Position numbers and translations under genes: made by a program. From NCBI RefSeq assembly GCF_009769165.1, contig NZ_CP043476.1:1612001-1676000 (forward strand): a stretch of DNA of 64,000 nt. The letters are read 5' to 3'. The stretch is from Xanthomonas hyacinthi. GTDB lineage: Bacteria; Pseudomonadota; Gammaproteobacteria; Xanthomonadales; Xanthomonadaceae. This document shows positions 39,622 to 48,416 of the stretch, one piece after another. Under the pieces are notes generated by a model. That model was not told where the DNA came from, searched no databases, and saw nothing but the letters and a program-made list of their open reading frames with translations. The stretch's first letter is position 1; each line of letters begins with the position of its first letter.

Positions 39622-41735
39622 TCACAGTTCGAACGTCGCGCTCAACGCCCAGGTGCGCGGCTGGCCGTAGCCGTTGCCGTCGTTGCTCCAGTAGCGGCGG
39701 TCGGTGAGGTTGGTGATCTCCGCGCGCAGCGTCACCGGCGTGGCGGCCAAGCGCATGCGATAGCCGATGCCGGCATCGAGCAGGGTGAAGGACGGCAGCG
39801 TGAGGTCGTACAGGTCGTTCCACATCGAGGTGCCGTAGGGCTGCGAACCATAGTGCTTGGCCGCCGCGTGCACGCTCAACCCGGGGATTGCGTCGAAGAT
39901 GTAGACCGTGTTGAGCGTGGCCTGGAATTTGGCCACTCCGGCCGGGGTCCTGCCCATCGCGGCGGCCTCGCTGCGCAGGTATTCGGCGTCGAGCCAGGTC
40001 GCGCCGGCGCCGATGCGCCAATTCGGCGTGGCCTGCGCGCTGGCGCTGACGTCCACGCCCTGGTAGCGCACCTCGCCGTCCTGCACGTAGTAGTTGGCGG
40101 CGTTGCCGTACTCGGCACCGCGCTCGATGCGGAACCAGGCGGCATCCAGCGCCCAGCCCGCGCGCTCCAGCTTGTAGCCCAGCTCGTACTGCTTGCTCTG
40201 CAGCGGCGGCAGCAGCGTATTGCGGTTCTCGTAGAGCTGGCCGACGGTACTGCCCTGCTCCAGCGATTCCACGTAGCTCGCGTACAGGGTCTGGTCCACG
40301 CGCGGCTTGAACATCAGCGCCACGGTCGGGGTATCGACCGATTTCTGGTAGCGGGCGGTATGCGCGCCGTCCACGTCCCAGCTGTTCTGTTCGTAGCGGG
40401 TATGGCGCAGGCCCAGCAGCAGCGACCAGTGCGCGCCGGCGCGGAGCGTATCGCTGGCGAACAACGCGTTCTGCTCGACCCGGTCGCTGCGGTAGGTGTC
40501 GCGCGAATGGGTGCTGTGGTAGCTGAGGTCGCTGTCCTCGTACAGGTTGGAGCTGCCCAGCTGGTACCAGAGGTTCTGCTTGGCCCAGCCGCTGTCGGCC
40601 TGTTGCCAGCTCAGGCCGGCGACCAGTTGATGGTCGATCGGGCCGGTGCTGAAGCGGCCTTCGAGCAGGCCCTGCGCCAGGTAGTTCTCGGCGAGGTTGC
40701 CCAGGTCGTAGATATAGGTGCTGGTGTCGCCCTCGCGGTCGAGCACGTAGTCCCAGATCTTGTTGATCGCGCTGCGGAACTTGCTGTAGCTCAGGTCCAG
40801 GCGCGCGTTCCAGGCGTCGTCGATCCGCCAGCGCAGGCCGCTCATCGCCGACTGCATCTCGGTGTTGAAGAAGGTGTCGTGGATGGAGCGGTCGCGGCGC
40901 GGATCGACACGCTTGGGCAGTGCGCTGTCGGCGTAGCTGTAGAAGGTGACGGTCGGCGCTTCATTCTCCAGTTTGCGGTCCTGGTAGAGCAGGTCGGCGC
41001 TCCAGGTGAGGTCGTCGGTCAGGCGCGCGTCCAGCCCCAGCGAGGCCAGCGTGCGTTCGACATGGGTGTCGTTGTAGGTGTCGCCCTGTTCGCGCAGCAC
41101 GTTGAGCCGGTAGCCGAAGCGGTCGTCCTCGCCGAAGCGGCGGCCGTTGTCGACCTGTGCGCTGTACACACCGCCGTCGCGGTAGCCGACGCTCAGGTCC
41201 AGCAGCGGCGCGTCGGTGGGCTTCTTGGTGACGTAGTTGATGATCCCGCCGGGCGCGCCGAAGCCGTACATGAAGCCGCTGGCACCCTTGAGCAGTTGCA
41301 CCTGTTGCAGGGTTTCCGTCGGCCATTCGGCGCCATAGTGTACAGCGGCATGCCGTTGAGCTTGTAGCCGTTGCTGTAGCTCACCGGCAGGCCGCGCACC
41401 TGGATGGTGGTGTACCAGCTGCTGTTGTAGGCGCCGACGTTGCCGGAGACCGACGGATCGGTCATGAACATCTGCGCCAGCGAGTTCACCTGGCGCGCCT
41501 GGAGATCCTCGGCATCGATGCGGGTGATCGAGAACGGCGTGTCGCGCGCGGGCCGTTCGCCGAGGGCGCCGGCCGGCACGTCGACGCGTTCGGCGCTGAC
41601 CCGGATCGCGTCCAGGTCGGTGGTCTTGCGCTCGGCGGCTGCGGCTGCGGGTTCGGCGGCATGCGCGGGAGCGCACAGCGTGGCCGCCAGCGCGAGCGGC
41701 AGCAGCGAGGGGCGTTGGCGTCGGGTAGCAGGCAT
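39622..41735 (-). pseudogene. TonB-dependent siderophore receptor 2, frameshifted in the plug
   Basis: The N-terminus MPATRRQRPSLLPLALAATL is a signal peptide, and the plug runs to YKLNGMPLY. There the frame is lost: the sequence reads TACACTATGGCG where TAC-ANC-TAT-GGC is expected. Homology resumes in the next frame as YGAEWPTETLQQVQLLKG and runs intact to the C-terminal ALSATFEL. Comparison with the two neighbouring receptors, which keep one residue at that position, indicates a 1-nt deletion at about 41336-41341. The barrel is otherwise undamaged, so the lesion is recent or a sequencing error. Confidence 0.85.
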
Positions 41736-41831
41736 GAGGGCGTCCGTTGATCGAGAGAAAAGAGCGTCGTGCCTTGCCGCTGCGGCGGGGTGGACGAAAG
41801 CGCGGTGGACCTGCACAGCCCGCCGCGCGGT

Positions 41832-43925
41832 TCACAGCTCGAACTGCACGCTGAGCGCGTAGGTGCGCGGGGCCCCGACGCTGTTGGTGATCCAGTACTT
41901 GCGGTCGGTGAGGTTGTCGATGCTGGCGCGCCAGGTGACCGGATGCCCGCGCAGCTGCATGCGATAGCCGGCGCCCAGATTGGCCAGGGTGTAGTCCGGC
42001 AGCTTCAGTGTGTTGGCGGTGTCGTACCAGACGTCGCCGAAGTAGCGCAGCGCGGCGTAGACGCTGAGTCCGTCGATGGCGGGGAAGGCGTAGTCCACGT
42101 GCACCACGCCTTGCCAGCGCGCCGCGAAGCTGACCCGGTGGCCCTGGTCGGCCGCGTTGCCCGGCGACAGCTTGTCGTAGCGCGGATCCAGCCAGGTGGC
42201 GCCGCCGCCGATGCTCAGCTGCTCGCTGAGGCGGTAGTCGCCGCTCAGTTCGATGCCCTCGTACAGGGTGATGCCGTCCTGCTCCAGATACTTGCCGGTG
42301 GCGGTGACGCGGTCGATGCTGGCGCCGCGCTCCAGCCGGAACGCGGCCGCGTTGGCGTTCCAGCGCGAATAGGCGATCTTGGCGCCGATCTCGTACTGCT
42401 TGCTGATGGTGGGGTCGAGCACCTGGCCGGCGTTGATGTAGTCGTCGCCGACGCGGCCGCCGGCTTCCAGCGACTCGATGTAGCTGGCATACAGGGTGAC
42501 GGCATCGGCCGGCTTGTACATCAACGCATAGGTCGGGGTGACCGGATAGGTGTGATACGCACCGCGCTGCGCGTAGTCGTTGTAGCGCCAGCCGGCCAGC
42601 AGCGACCAGCCCGGCGCGAACCCGACGGTATCGCTGACGAACAGCGCCTTCTGCAGCGTCTCGCTGCTGCGGGTCATCACCCGCGAGGCGCTGCTGTAGT
42701 GGGTCATGCCCTGCCAGTCGTAGAGATTGCCGCGGCCGATGGTCTGCCACACGTAGGGACGGTCCCAGCCGGTGGCGTCCTGGCGCGAGGCGCCGGCCAC
42801 CAACTGGTGAGTCAGCGGGCCGGTGGCGAAGCTGCCCTGCAGCATCAGCTGCAGCAGCTTCCATTCGCTCTTGCCGCCCAGCGCGTAGGCGTTGACGTCG
42901 TAGTCGCCGTTGGCGTCGTCGATGTAGGCGAAGATCTTGTTGACGTCGTTCCAGGAGGTGGTGACGCCGTAGTTCAGGCTGGCCTTCCAGCCGTCGGCGA
43001 AACGCCATTCCAGGCCGGTCGACAGCAGCGTGGAGCGGGTGTCGTAGTACGAACCGTTCACCGAACGGTCGGCATCGCCGCCGATCGCGCGCGGCACCGC
43101 ACTCAGGCCGATGAAGTAGTACTGCGGCGCTTCCTCGGACAGCTTGCGGCTCTGATGGACCAGGTCGGCGGTCCAGGTGAGGCGATCGCTCAGGCGCGCG
43201 TCCAGCGCGGCCGAGACGACCTTGCGATCCACCTCGCCACCGTTGTACGTCTCGCCTTTCTCGCGGAAGGCGTTGAGGCGGTAGCCGAACATGTCCTGGT
43301 TGCCGAAGCGCCCGCCCGCGTCGAGCTGGGCGCTGGCGACCGCATCCGAGCGCCAGCCGAGCCTGGCCGACAGCGTGGTCGTATCGGTCGGCTTCTTGGT
43401 CGTGTAGTTGACCAGGCCGCCGGGCTGGCCGAAGCCGTACAGGAAACCAGCCGGGCCCTTCAGCAATTCCACCTGCTCCATCACTTCCAGCGGCCATTCG
43501 CTGCCCCAGGACGAGACCTGCAGGCCGTTGACGCGATAGCTGTCGTAGCTCAGGCCGAGCCCGCGGTTGATGATCGGCGAGCTCCAGCCGCTGGAATAGG
43601 CGCCGACCTGGGTGACCACCGACGGGTCGTTGAAGAACGCATCGCCCAGCGACACCACCTGGCGCTTGTCGAGGTCCTCGCGGTCAAGCACCTGGATCGC
43701 GAACGGCGTGTCGCGCACGCTGCGTTCGCCCAGCGCGCCGGCGTTGGCATGCACGCGTGCCGCGGTGACGCTGACCGTGTCCAGTTCGGTGGCCTGATCG
43801 GTGGCGGCGTCTTCGGCGTAGGCATTGCGGGCCAGCAGCAGTGCGGTGGCGAACGCGGCCAGGCGCACGCGACGAGGGAATCGGCAGGAGGAGACGTGCG
43901 CGGCGGACACGGAGGGGAAACGCAT
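41832..43925 (-). CDS. TonB-dependent siderophore receptor 3
   Basis: A 697-residue outer-membrane receptor of the siderophore group. The signal peptide ends near NAYA, and the plug has ATELDTVSVTAARVHANAG, IINRGLGLSYDSYRVNGLQ and LLKGPAGFLYGFGQPGGLVN. The barrel ends ALSVQFEL with terminal Leu after Phe, fitting for BAM recognition. The ATG at 43925 follows GAAAGGA; an ATG at 43934 is too close to that site. It is the first of three tandem receptors and the one nearest the Fur-like site at 44060-44078. Confidence 0.92.
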   Translation of the reverse strand: MRFPSVSAAHVSSCRFPRRVRLAAFATALLLARNAYAEDAATDQATELDTVSVTAARVHANAGALGERSVRDTPFAIQVLDREDLDKRQVVSLGDAFFNDPSVVTQVGAYSSGWSSPIINRGLGLSYDSYRVNGLQVSSWGSEWPLEVMEQVELLKGPAGFLYGFGQPGGLVNYTTKKPTDTTTLSARLGWRSDAVASAQLDAGGRFGNQDMFGYRLNAFREKGETYNGGEVDRKVVSAALDARLSDRLTWTADLVHQSRKLSEEAPQYYFIGLSAVPRAIGGDADRSVNGSYYDTRSTLLSTGLEWRFADGWKASLNYGVTTSWNDVNKIFAYIDDANGDYDVNAYALGGKSEWKLLQLMLQGSFATGPLTHQLVAGASRQDATGWDRPYVWQTIGRGNLYDWQGMTHYSSASRVMTRSSETLQKALFVSDTVGFAPGWSLLAGWRYNDYAQRGAYHTYPVTPTYALMYKPADAVTLYASYIESLEAGGRVGDDYINAGQVLDPTISKQYEIGAKIAYSRWNANAAAFRLERGASIDRVTATGKYLEQDGITLYEGIELSGDYRLSEQLSIGGGATWLDPRYDKLSPGNAADQGHRVSFAARWQGVVHVDYAFPAIDGLSVYAALRYFGDVWYDTANTLKLPDYTLANLGAGYRMQLRGHPVTWRASIDNLTDRKYWITNSVGAPRTYALSVQFEL

Positions 43926-44059
43926 CGGTGGCATCCTTTCGGCGGGCAACAGCGTGCCGCCCGCGATCAGCAAAAGCGGTGGGGAAGGGTGGTTGGCTGA
44001 CCGCTGGATGTCCCGGATGCGGGAAAACGGCTCCGTCGATGCGGAGTCGCGCGCTGGCT

Positions 44060-44078
44060 AATGCGAATTGTTCTCTTT
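44060..44078 (-). promoter_or_regulatory. Probable Fur box upstream of the receptor cluster
   Basis: AATGCGAATTGTTCTCTTT matches the palindromic Fur-type sequence AATGAGAATTATTCTCATT at 16 of 19 positions. It lies 135 bp upstream of receptor 3, the first gene of the tandem cluster. Repression by Fur-Fe(II) in iron-rich cells is the expected effect. Confidence 0.65.
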
Positions 44079-44149
44079 TGTGAAGCCCAGGTCAACGCAT
44101 CGTGATTTCCGCCGTGGTCCGCGACGCCAGCCGGCCCCGGCCAACGCAC

Positions 44150-44824
44150 TCACACCGACAGTTGCCGCAGGCGCGCGTCGAGCAGTGCCGGGAAGCGCTT
44201 GAACCAGGTCTGGTTGAGCGGCGAGGGATGCGGCAGCGGAGACAGAGTGAAGCGTCGCGCCGCGCCGCTCCCGGTGTGCAGGCTGACTTCGGTGTGTGCG
44301 CTGAAACGCGCGTCGTCGGCCCAGAACGCATCCAGCTGCGCGCGCACGTCCCTGGGCTGGTCGATGCCGAACCACAGGAAGGCTTCGCGGCCGAGGGTGA
44401 CGATGGCGCGGCCGCGCCATTGCTCGATCAGTAGGCGCCGCATCAATGGATGGAAGCGCCGCTTCACCGGCATCGACCAGGCCTTGTTGCCACGCGGCTT
44501 GTACGGCACGGTGTTGATCCAGAAGACATCGCGGCCGACCGCGAGCGAGGCCGCGAAATCAGGCATCGGTTGGCCGCCGTGCAGATGCCGGTACAGCGCC
44601 TTGCGCACGAGCTGCCCGCCGCTGCCAACGAACGGTTCGCCGTATTCGACTTCGGTGCGTCCCGGATCGCGGCCGAAGAAGCACAGCCGCGCATTGCGCC
44701 GGCCCAGGCCGATGATCGGCTCGAGCGGATCCTTGGCGTACCGCGCGTACACCGCGGTATCGATGCCGTCGGTGTGCGCGGCCAGTTCGCGGAACTGCTT
44801 GCGGATGTCGAGAGCTAGCGTCAT
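44150..44824 (-). CDS. Uracil-DNA glycosylase-superfamily protein
   Basis: A 224-residue protein of the UDG superfamily. LCFFGRDPGRTEVEYGEPF followed by VGSGGQLVRKAL corresponds to the catalytic-water motif region of family 4/5-like enzymes. The second motif is HPSPLNQTWF near the C-terminus. The four iron-sulfur cysteines of family 4 are not present, so it is a different subgroup. A role in removing uracil or another lesion from DNA is likely but not proven. It stands alone, with a REP pair upstream. Confidence 0.8.
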   Translation of the reverse strand: MTLALDIRKQFRELAAHTDGIDTAVYARYAKDPLEPIIGLGRRNARLCFFGRDPGRTEVEYGEPFVGSGGQLVRKALYRHLHGGQPMPDFAASLAVGRDVFWINTVPYKPRGNKAWSMPVKRRFHPLMRRLLIEQWRGRAIVTLGREAFLWFGIDQPRDVRAQLDAFWADDARFSAHTEVSLHTGSGAARRFTLSPLPHPSPLNQTWFKRFPALLDARLRQLSV

Positions 44825-45128
44825 GGGACGTCCTCGGAGACCGATCGCGACGCAGCCTAGATCATCTGGGATCCGGATGGTGTGGTGTGGAGCGACTTCA
44901 GTCGCGACGGGCCTTACCGGTGACGCCCGTCGCGACTGAAGTCGCTCCCACAAGTGACAGATCCGGCAAGTGACAGGATCCGGATCGACAATGTCCGCAG
45001 CGATGGCAAGCCGTACTCGGTTGCCGGGCGCCGGACGAGGCAGCCAAAAGCCGCCTGGGTGCGGACCACGGCACGACCTGGCGGCAATGCGCAGCGCCTG
45101 CCGGCAAGCGCCCGCAAAAAGCCGCCGC
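44825..45128. repeat. Spacer with a REP pair between the UDG-like gene and bfr
   Basis: Inverted REP units lie at 44887-44908 (GTGGAGCGACTTCAGTCGCG) and 44929-44953 (GCGACTGAAGTCGCTCCCAC), 20 bp apart. The rest, about 175 bp up to the bfr stop, shows no gene. The pair could form a long hairpin in RNA read from either side. Confidence 0.75.
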
Positions 45129-45599
45129 TCAGTCCTCGAGCTTGGTCAGCAGGTAGTTCGGCTCGCCGATGCGGCCGATCAGATCCAGCTGGGTTTCCAG
45201 CCAGTCGATGTGCTCTTCCTCCGACTCCAGGATGTCGGCCAGCAGCTGGCGGCTGACGTAGTCCTGGATCGACTCGGCGTAGGCGATGCCTTCGCGCAAG
45301 GTGGCGGTGCCGTCCTGTTCCAGGGCCAGGTCGCACTCGAGGATTTCCTTCGGGTTCTCGCCGATGCGCAGCTTGCCCAGCGCCTGGAAGTTGGGCAGCC
45401 CCTCGAGGAACAGGATGCGGTCCGCCAGCGTGTCGGCGTGCTTCATCTCGTCGATCGATTCCTTGTACTCGTGTTCGGCCAGTTCCTTCAGCCCCCAGTT
45501 CTTCAGCATCTTGGCGTGCAGGAAATACTGGTTGATCGCGGTCAGCTCGTTGTAGAGGACCTTGTTGAGGAACTCGATGACCTTGCTGTCGCCCTTCAT
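45129..45599 (-). CDS. bfr: Bacterioferritin
   Basis: Heme-containing ferritin that stores iron as a 24-mer shell. The 156-residue protein has all key residues: the ferroxidase ligands Glu18 ([10 protein letters not shown]), Glu51 and His54 (DEMKHAD), and the C-terminal [14 protein letters not shown] pair. Met52, the heme ligand, is present. The neighbouring bfd, 113 bp upstream on the same strand, encodes the ferredoxin that reduces the core for iron release. The two are likely to be co-regulated by iron. Confidence 0.97.
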   Translation of the reverse strand: MKGDSKVIEFLNKVLYNELTAINQYFLHAKMLKNWGLKELAEHEYKESIDEMKHADTLADRILFLEGLPNFQALGKLRIGENPKEILECDLALEQDGTATLREGIAYAESIQDYVSRQLLADILESEEEHIDWLETQLDLIGRIGEPNYLLTKLED

Positions 45600-45712
45600 C
45601 GCACCGCTCGCTAGTCTTGGAAAGCGCAGACTCTAGCGAATCGGCCGCAGCGATGAAGAAACGCGAATCGTGATCATCGCGCTGCGCATCCACGCGGCGC
45701 GATCGTGCCGCG

Positions 45713-45922
45713 TCAGGCGGCGCGGGCCAGGCCGCCCAGCACGGGCAGCGGCAGCTCGCGCAGCAGCGCGCGTTGCAGCAGGTCGCCGGCCATGTCCAGG
45801 CAGGAGCCGCAAGTGGCACCGCAACCGGTGCGCATGGTCAGCTCGGACACGGTGCGGCAACCGGCGGCGGCGGCTTCGCGGATCTGATGATCGGTGACCC
45901 CATTGCAGATGCAGACGTACAC
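45713..45922 (-). CDS. bfd: Bacterioferritin-associated ferredoxin
   Basis: A small [2Fe-2S] ferredoxin that reduces bacterioferritin so that stored iron can be mobilised. The 69-residue product starts MYVCICNGVTDHQIREA and ends the cluster with TGCGATCGSC. Cys4 and Cys6, with Cys38 and Cys41, give the exact CXC-X31-CX2C spacing of the family. The start is GTG at 45920-45922. A Fur-like site lies 53 bp upstream, so the gene should be induced by iron starvation. Confidence 0.95.
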   Translation of the reverse strand: MYVCICNGVTDHQIREAAAAGCRTVSELTMRTGCGATCGSCLDMAGDLLQRALLRELPLPVLGGLARAA

Positions 45923-45974
45923 GATGGCGTTGGCGGCGAACGGCGCGGACTGCGCCTGCCGCCATTCAAACCAA

Positions 45975-45993
45975 AGTGAGAATGGTTGTCAAT
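45975..45993 (-). promoter_or_regulatory. Probable Fur box upstream of bfd
   Basis: AGTGAGAATGGTTGTCAAT matches the palindromic Fur-type sequence AATGAGAATTATTCTCATT at 14 of 19 positions, with the better half on the left. It is 53 bp upstream of the bfd start, a good position for promoter occlusion. Confidence 0.55.
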
Positions 45994-46001
45994 TCCGCCC
46001 G

Positions 46002-46613
46002 TTAATCGTTATTAATACGGGCGACCCAAGGCCCACCGCGCTTGCACGCACGCTTGCGCGGACGCTCGTGGCCGGCGTTGCTGCCGGGCATCCACGCCTC
46101 CTGCGCCAGGGTCGGCATGGCGCGGATCCCCGGCCCGGCGATGCTCTGCGCCAACGGCGCCAGATGGCGCAGCGCACGCGCGTAGACGCCGCGCTTGAAC
46201 AGCACTACGTGCTCCACCGGGTACCAGAAATCGACCCAGCGCCAATGATCGAACTCCGGGGTCTCGGTCAGCTCCAGGTTCAGCTGGCTCTCGTCGCAGC
46301 GCATCTGCAGCAGGAACCAGACCTGCTTCTGGCCGATGCATACCTGGCGTTCGTTGCGGCGGATGGCGCGGCTGGGCAGCCGGTAGCGCAGCCAGCCTGG
46401 CGTCGCGCCGAGCACTTCGACGTGCTCGGGCAACAGCCCGGTCTCTTCACGCAACTCGCGGTACATGGCCTCGACCGGGGTCTCGTCGGTATTCATGCCG
46501 CCTTGCGGGAACTGCCAGCCGTCCCGGCGCACGCGCCGTGCCCAGAACACCTGACCATCCGGCCGCATCAACACGATGCCCACGTTCGGTCGATAACCGT
46601 CCGGATCGATCAC
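46002..46613 (-). CDS. rppH: RNA pyrophosphohydrolase RppH
   Basis: Nudix enzyme that removes pyrophosphate from the 5' end of mRNA and starts RNase E-dependent decay. The N-terminus reads [20 protein letters not shown], then [20 protein letters not shown] and ELREETGL form the Nudix box. The downstream [14 protein letters not shown] motif is typical of RppH. The start is GTG at 46611-46613. The C-terminal tail (about residues 170-203) is longer and basic, which is usual in this group. Confidence 0.95.
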   Translation of the reverse strand: MIDPDGYRPNVGIVLMRPDGQVFWARRVRRDGWQFPQGGMNTDETPVEAMYRELREETGLLPEHVEVLGATPGWLRYRLPSRAIRRNERQVCIGQKQVWFLLQMRCDESQLNLELTETPEFDHWRWVDFWYPVEHVVLFKRGVYARALRHLAPLAQSIAGPGIRAMPTLAQEAWMPGSNAGHERPRKRACKRGGPWVARINND

Positions 46614-46691
46614 GATGCGGACTCCTGAAAGAATCTACTGGCTCCGACTCTGCCATGGCTGCGGCTGGCCCACAAGCACGGCAAAAATCCG

Positions 46692-46720
46692 TTGACAGCC
46701 GTCCAATTTGCTATAAGAAT
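46692..46720 (+). promoter_or_regulatory. Likely promoter of the tRNA pair
   Basis: A perfect -35 TTGACA at 46692-46697 is followed by TATAAGAAT at 46712-46720, giving a usable -10 with a spacer of 14-17 bp depending on register. It lies 15 bp before the tRNA-Met gene. Confidence 0.6.
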
Positions 46721-46734
46721 TGGCGGTTCACCAA

Positions 46735-46811
46735 GGCTATGTAGCTCAGCCGGTTAGAGCACAGCACTCATAATGCTGGGGTCGGTGGTTCGAGTCCACC
46801 CATAGCCACCA
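46735..46811 (+). tRNA. tRNA-Met (CAT), elongator type
   Basis: 77 nt with an encoded CCA. The acceptor stem GGCTATG pairs with CATAGCC, the anticodon stem-loop AGCA-CTCATAA-TGCT gives CAT, and the T-arm has GGTTCGAGTCC. The 7-bp stem starting with G-C and the anticodon stem without three G-C pairs fit the elongator rather than the initiator. tRNA-Ile with modified CAT is the main alternative. Confidence 0.93.
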
Positions 46812-46855
46812 TGGTGTCCACGCAGCAGGCGTGCAATAATTGCAATCTGCGACAT

Positions 46856-46930
46856 TGCCCCGTCGCCAAGCGGTAAGGCACCTGACTCTGACTCAGGCAT
46901 TCGGTGGTTCGAATCCATCCGGGGCAGCCA
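46856..46930 (+). tRNA. tRNA-Gln (CTG)
   Basis: 75 nt with an encoded CCA. The acceptor stem TGCCCCG pairs with CGGGGCA. The anticodon stem CCTGA pairs with TCAGG around the loop CTCTGAC, giving the anticodon CTG. The U1-A72 start is typical of tRNA-Gln. It follows tRNA-Met by 44 bp and shares its transcript. Confidence 0.95.
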
Positions 46931-46933
46931 AAT

Positions 46934-46974
46934 AAAAAGCAAAGGCCGATCAAAAGATCGGCCTTTGCTTTTTT
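46934..46974 (+). terminator. Intrinsic terminator after the tRNA pair
   Basis: An 18-bp perfect stem, with arms at 46934-46951 (AAAAAGCAAAGGCCGATC) and 46956-46973 and the loop AAAA, ends in a T run. It sits directly after tRNA-Gln. Confidence 0.9.
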
Positions 46975-46980
46975 GTTTGG

Positions 46981-47270
46981 CGCGGGGTTTGCGTAGGCGC
47001 AAAGCGCCTACGCCCCGCACCTTGCTGCGCAAGCTGCGGGCCCCAGCCCTTCCGCTCCCACATCCCCGCGCCTGTCGGCGCGCGCCCTTGGACTCCAAGG
47101 GGGCTTTTCACCAGATACTTGATGCAGGTTGGACGTAAAGTCTCGCCCCGCGGGCAGACCGCGCTCGATTGCCGATAACGTTGAATGACGCATCGCCTTG
47201 GGCGGCAGCAATCGAACGCGTCCGATCCAAAGCTGCCGCCAAGGCGCGAAGAACCCTTGCCCCAAAACGA
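46981..47270. other. Gene-free spacer with two hairpins between the tRNAs and rpsI
   Basis: No protein pattern was found. GCGTAGGCGC-AAA-GCGCCTACGC (46991-47013) is a perfect 10-bp hairpin. GCCTTGGGCGGCAGC near 47195 pairs with GCTGCCGCCAAGGC near 47232, with one bulged G and a loop of about 21 nt. Their role is unknown. Confidence 0.6.
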
Positions 47271-47271
47271 C

Positions 47272-47297
47272 AAAAGCCCGGCCGGGGCCGGGCTTTT
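47272..47297 (-). terminator. Terminator downstream of rplM-rpsI
   Basis: AAAAGCCCGGCC-GG-GGCCGGGCTTTT is a 12-bp palindrome with terminal T run on both strands. It lies 50 bp beyond the rpsI stop and fits an intrinsic terminator of the ribosomal protein operon. Confidence 0.8.
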
Positions 47298-47346
47298 GCG
47301 TTCTTCCCTGGGGGATCCCGAAGGATCCCTCGCCAGGCGCGGTGGA

Positions 47347-47739
47347 TCAGCGCTTGGAGAACTGGGTGGCGCGGCGGGCCTTGTGCAGACCGACCTTCTT
47401 GCGCTCGACTTCGCGGGCGTCGCGGGTCATGAAGCCGGCCTTGCGCAGCTCGGACTTCAGGGTTTCGTCGTATTCGACCAGCGCGCGGGCGATGCCCAGA
47501 CGGATCGCACCGGCCTGACCGGTGGTGCCGCCGCCAGCGGCGGTGACGAAGATGTCGAAGCTCTCGGTGTTCTTGGTCAGCTCCAGCGGCTGGCGCACGA
47601 TCATGCGCGCGGTCTCACGGCCGAAGAACTCGTCCAGCGGACGGTTGTTGACGGTGATGTTGCCGGTGCCCTTGCGCAGGAACACGCGGGCGGTGGAGGA
47701 CTTGCGGCGGCCGGTGCCGTAGTTTTGCGTGATCGCCAT
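47347..47739 (-). CDS. rpsI: Ribosomal protein uS9
   Basis: Small-subunit protein whose C-terminal tail reaches the P-site tRNA. The 130-residue product has [20 protein letters not shown] at the start and the characteristic end [14 protein letters not shown]. Length and motifs are standard. It follows rplM by 2 bp in the conserved rplM-rpsI operon. Confidence 0.98.
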   Translation of the reverse strand: MAITQNYGTGRRKSSTARVFLRKGTGNITVNNRPLDEFFGRETARMIVRQPLELTKNTESFDIFVTAAGGGTTGQAGAIRLGIARALVEYDETLKSELRKAGFMTRDAREVERKKVGLHKARRATQFSKR

Positions 47740-47741
47740 GA

Positions 47742-48170
47742 TTAGATATCCAGAACTTGCGGCTGCTGGGCGGTATGCGGATGCTCGGAGCCCTTGTAGA
47801 CCTTGAGCTTGCGGTACATGGCGCGACCCAGCGGACCCTTCGGCAGCATGCCCTTGACCGCGATCTCGATGACGCGCTCGGGATGACGCTCCAGCGCCTG
47901 CGCCAAGGTCTCGGTCTTCAGGTTGCCGATGTAGCCGGTGAAGCGGTGGTACTTCTTGTCGTTGAGCTTGTTGCCGGTGACCGTGATCTTCTCGGCGTTG
48001 ATCACCACCAGGTAATCGCCGGTATCGACGTGCGGGGTATAGACCGGCTTGTGCTTGCCGCGCAGACGGCGGGCCAGTTCGGTGGAAAGCCGGCCCAGCG
48101 TTTTGCCGGCGGCGTCGACGAGATACCAGTCGCGCTGGACGGTCTCGGACTTAGCGGTGAAGGTGCTCAT
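47742..48170 (-). CDS. rplM: Ribosomal protein uL13
   Basis: An early-assembling large-subunit protein of 142 residues. The N-terminus is [20 protein letters not shown], with [20 protein letters not shown] and the conserved [18 protein letters not shown]. The ATG at 48168-48170 gives the normal length; open frame upstream is non-coding leader. It is the first gene of the rplM-rpsI operon, with a clear promoter about 95 bp upstream. Confidence 0.98.
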   Translation of the reverse strand: MSTFTAKSETVQRDWYLVDAAGKTLGRLSTELARRLRGKHKPVYTPHVDTGDYLVVINAEKITVTGNKLNDKKYHRFTGYIGNLKTETLAQALERHPERVIEIAVKGMLPKGPLGRAMYRKLKVYKGSEHPHTAQQPQVLDI

Positions 48171-48262
48171 TCTAAAGAAGACTCGGTTGGTCGGGCGGAT
48201 TCCGGCAGCACGCTGCCTGAACTTTGCCACGCGTTGTGACTTGCAAAAACGCAAGAGGCGAA

Positions 48263-48291
48263 ATTCTACGCGCCACCGGCGGCGCATGCAA
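48263..48291 (-). promoter_or_regulatory. Promoter of rplM-rpsI
   Basis: On the minus strand TTGCAT (48286-48291) and TAGAAT (48263-48268) are separated by exactly 17 bp, a good sigma-70 layout. Transcription should start near 48256, leaving a leader of about 85 nt before rplM. Confidence 0.7.
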
Positions 48292-48380
48292 GTCCGCCCG
48301 TGCGCGGGACGCCACCGCCGGCCGGCGCTTGGCATCACGGCGGCCCGGGGCGAAAATCGAATCCCCCACCGCCCAGGCCA

Positions 48381-48416
48381 CTCGATGACGGCTCCCCCCT
48401 CGATGACGGCTCCCCG
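48381..48416 (+). repeat. 18-bp tandem duplication at the coq7 start
   Basis: CTCGATGACGGCTCCCCC (48381-48398) is followed by the same sequence with one change (48399-48416). Each copy contains an in-frame ATG, at 48385 and 48403. The second copy adds MTAPPS to the protein without breaking it. Confidence 0.9.

Noticed and set aside
41336..41341. Programmed ribosomal frameshift in receptor 2
   Set aside because: There is no slippery run or downstream stimulator, and the neighbouring paralogues need no shift.
39622..43497. A single 1291-residue fusion of receptors 2 and 3
   Set aside because: The upstream part is an out-of-frame shadow of receptor 3; only the part from about 41340 down is receptor-like.
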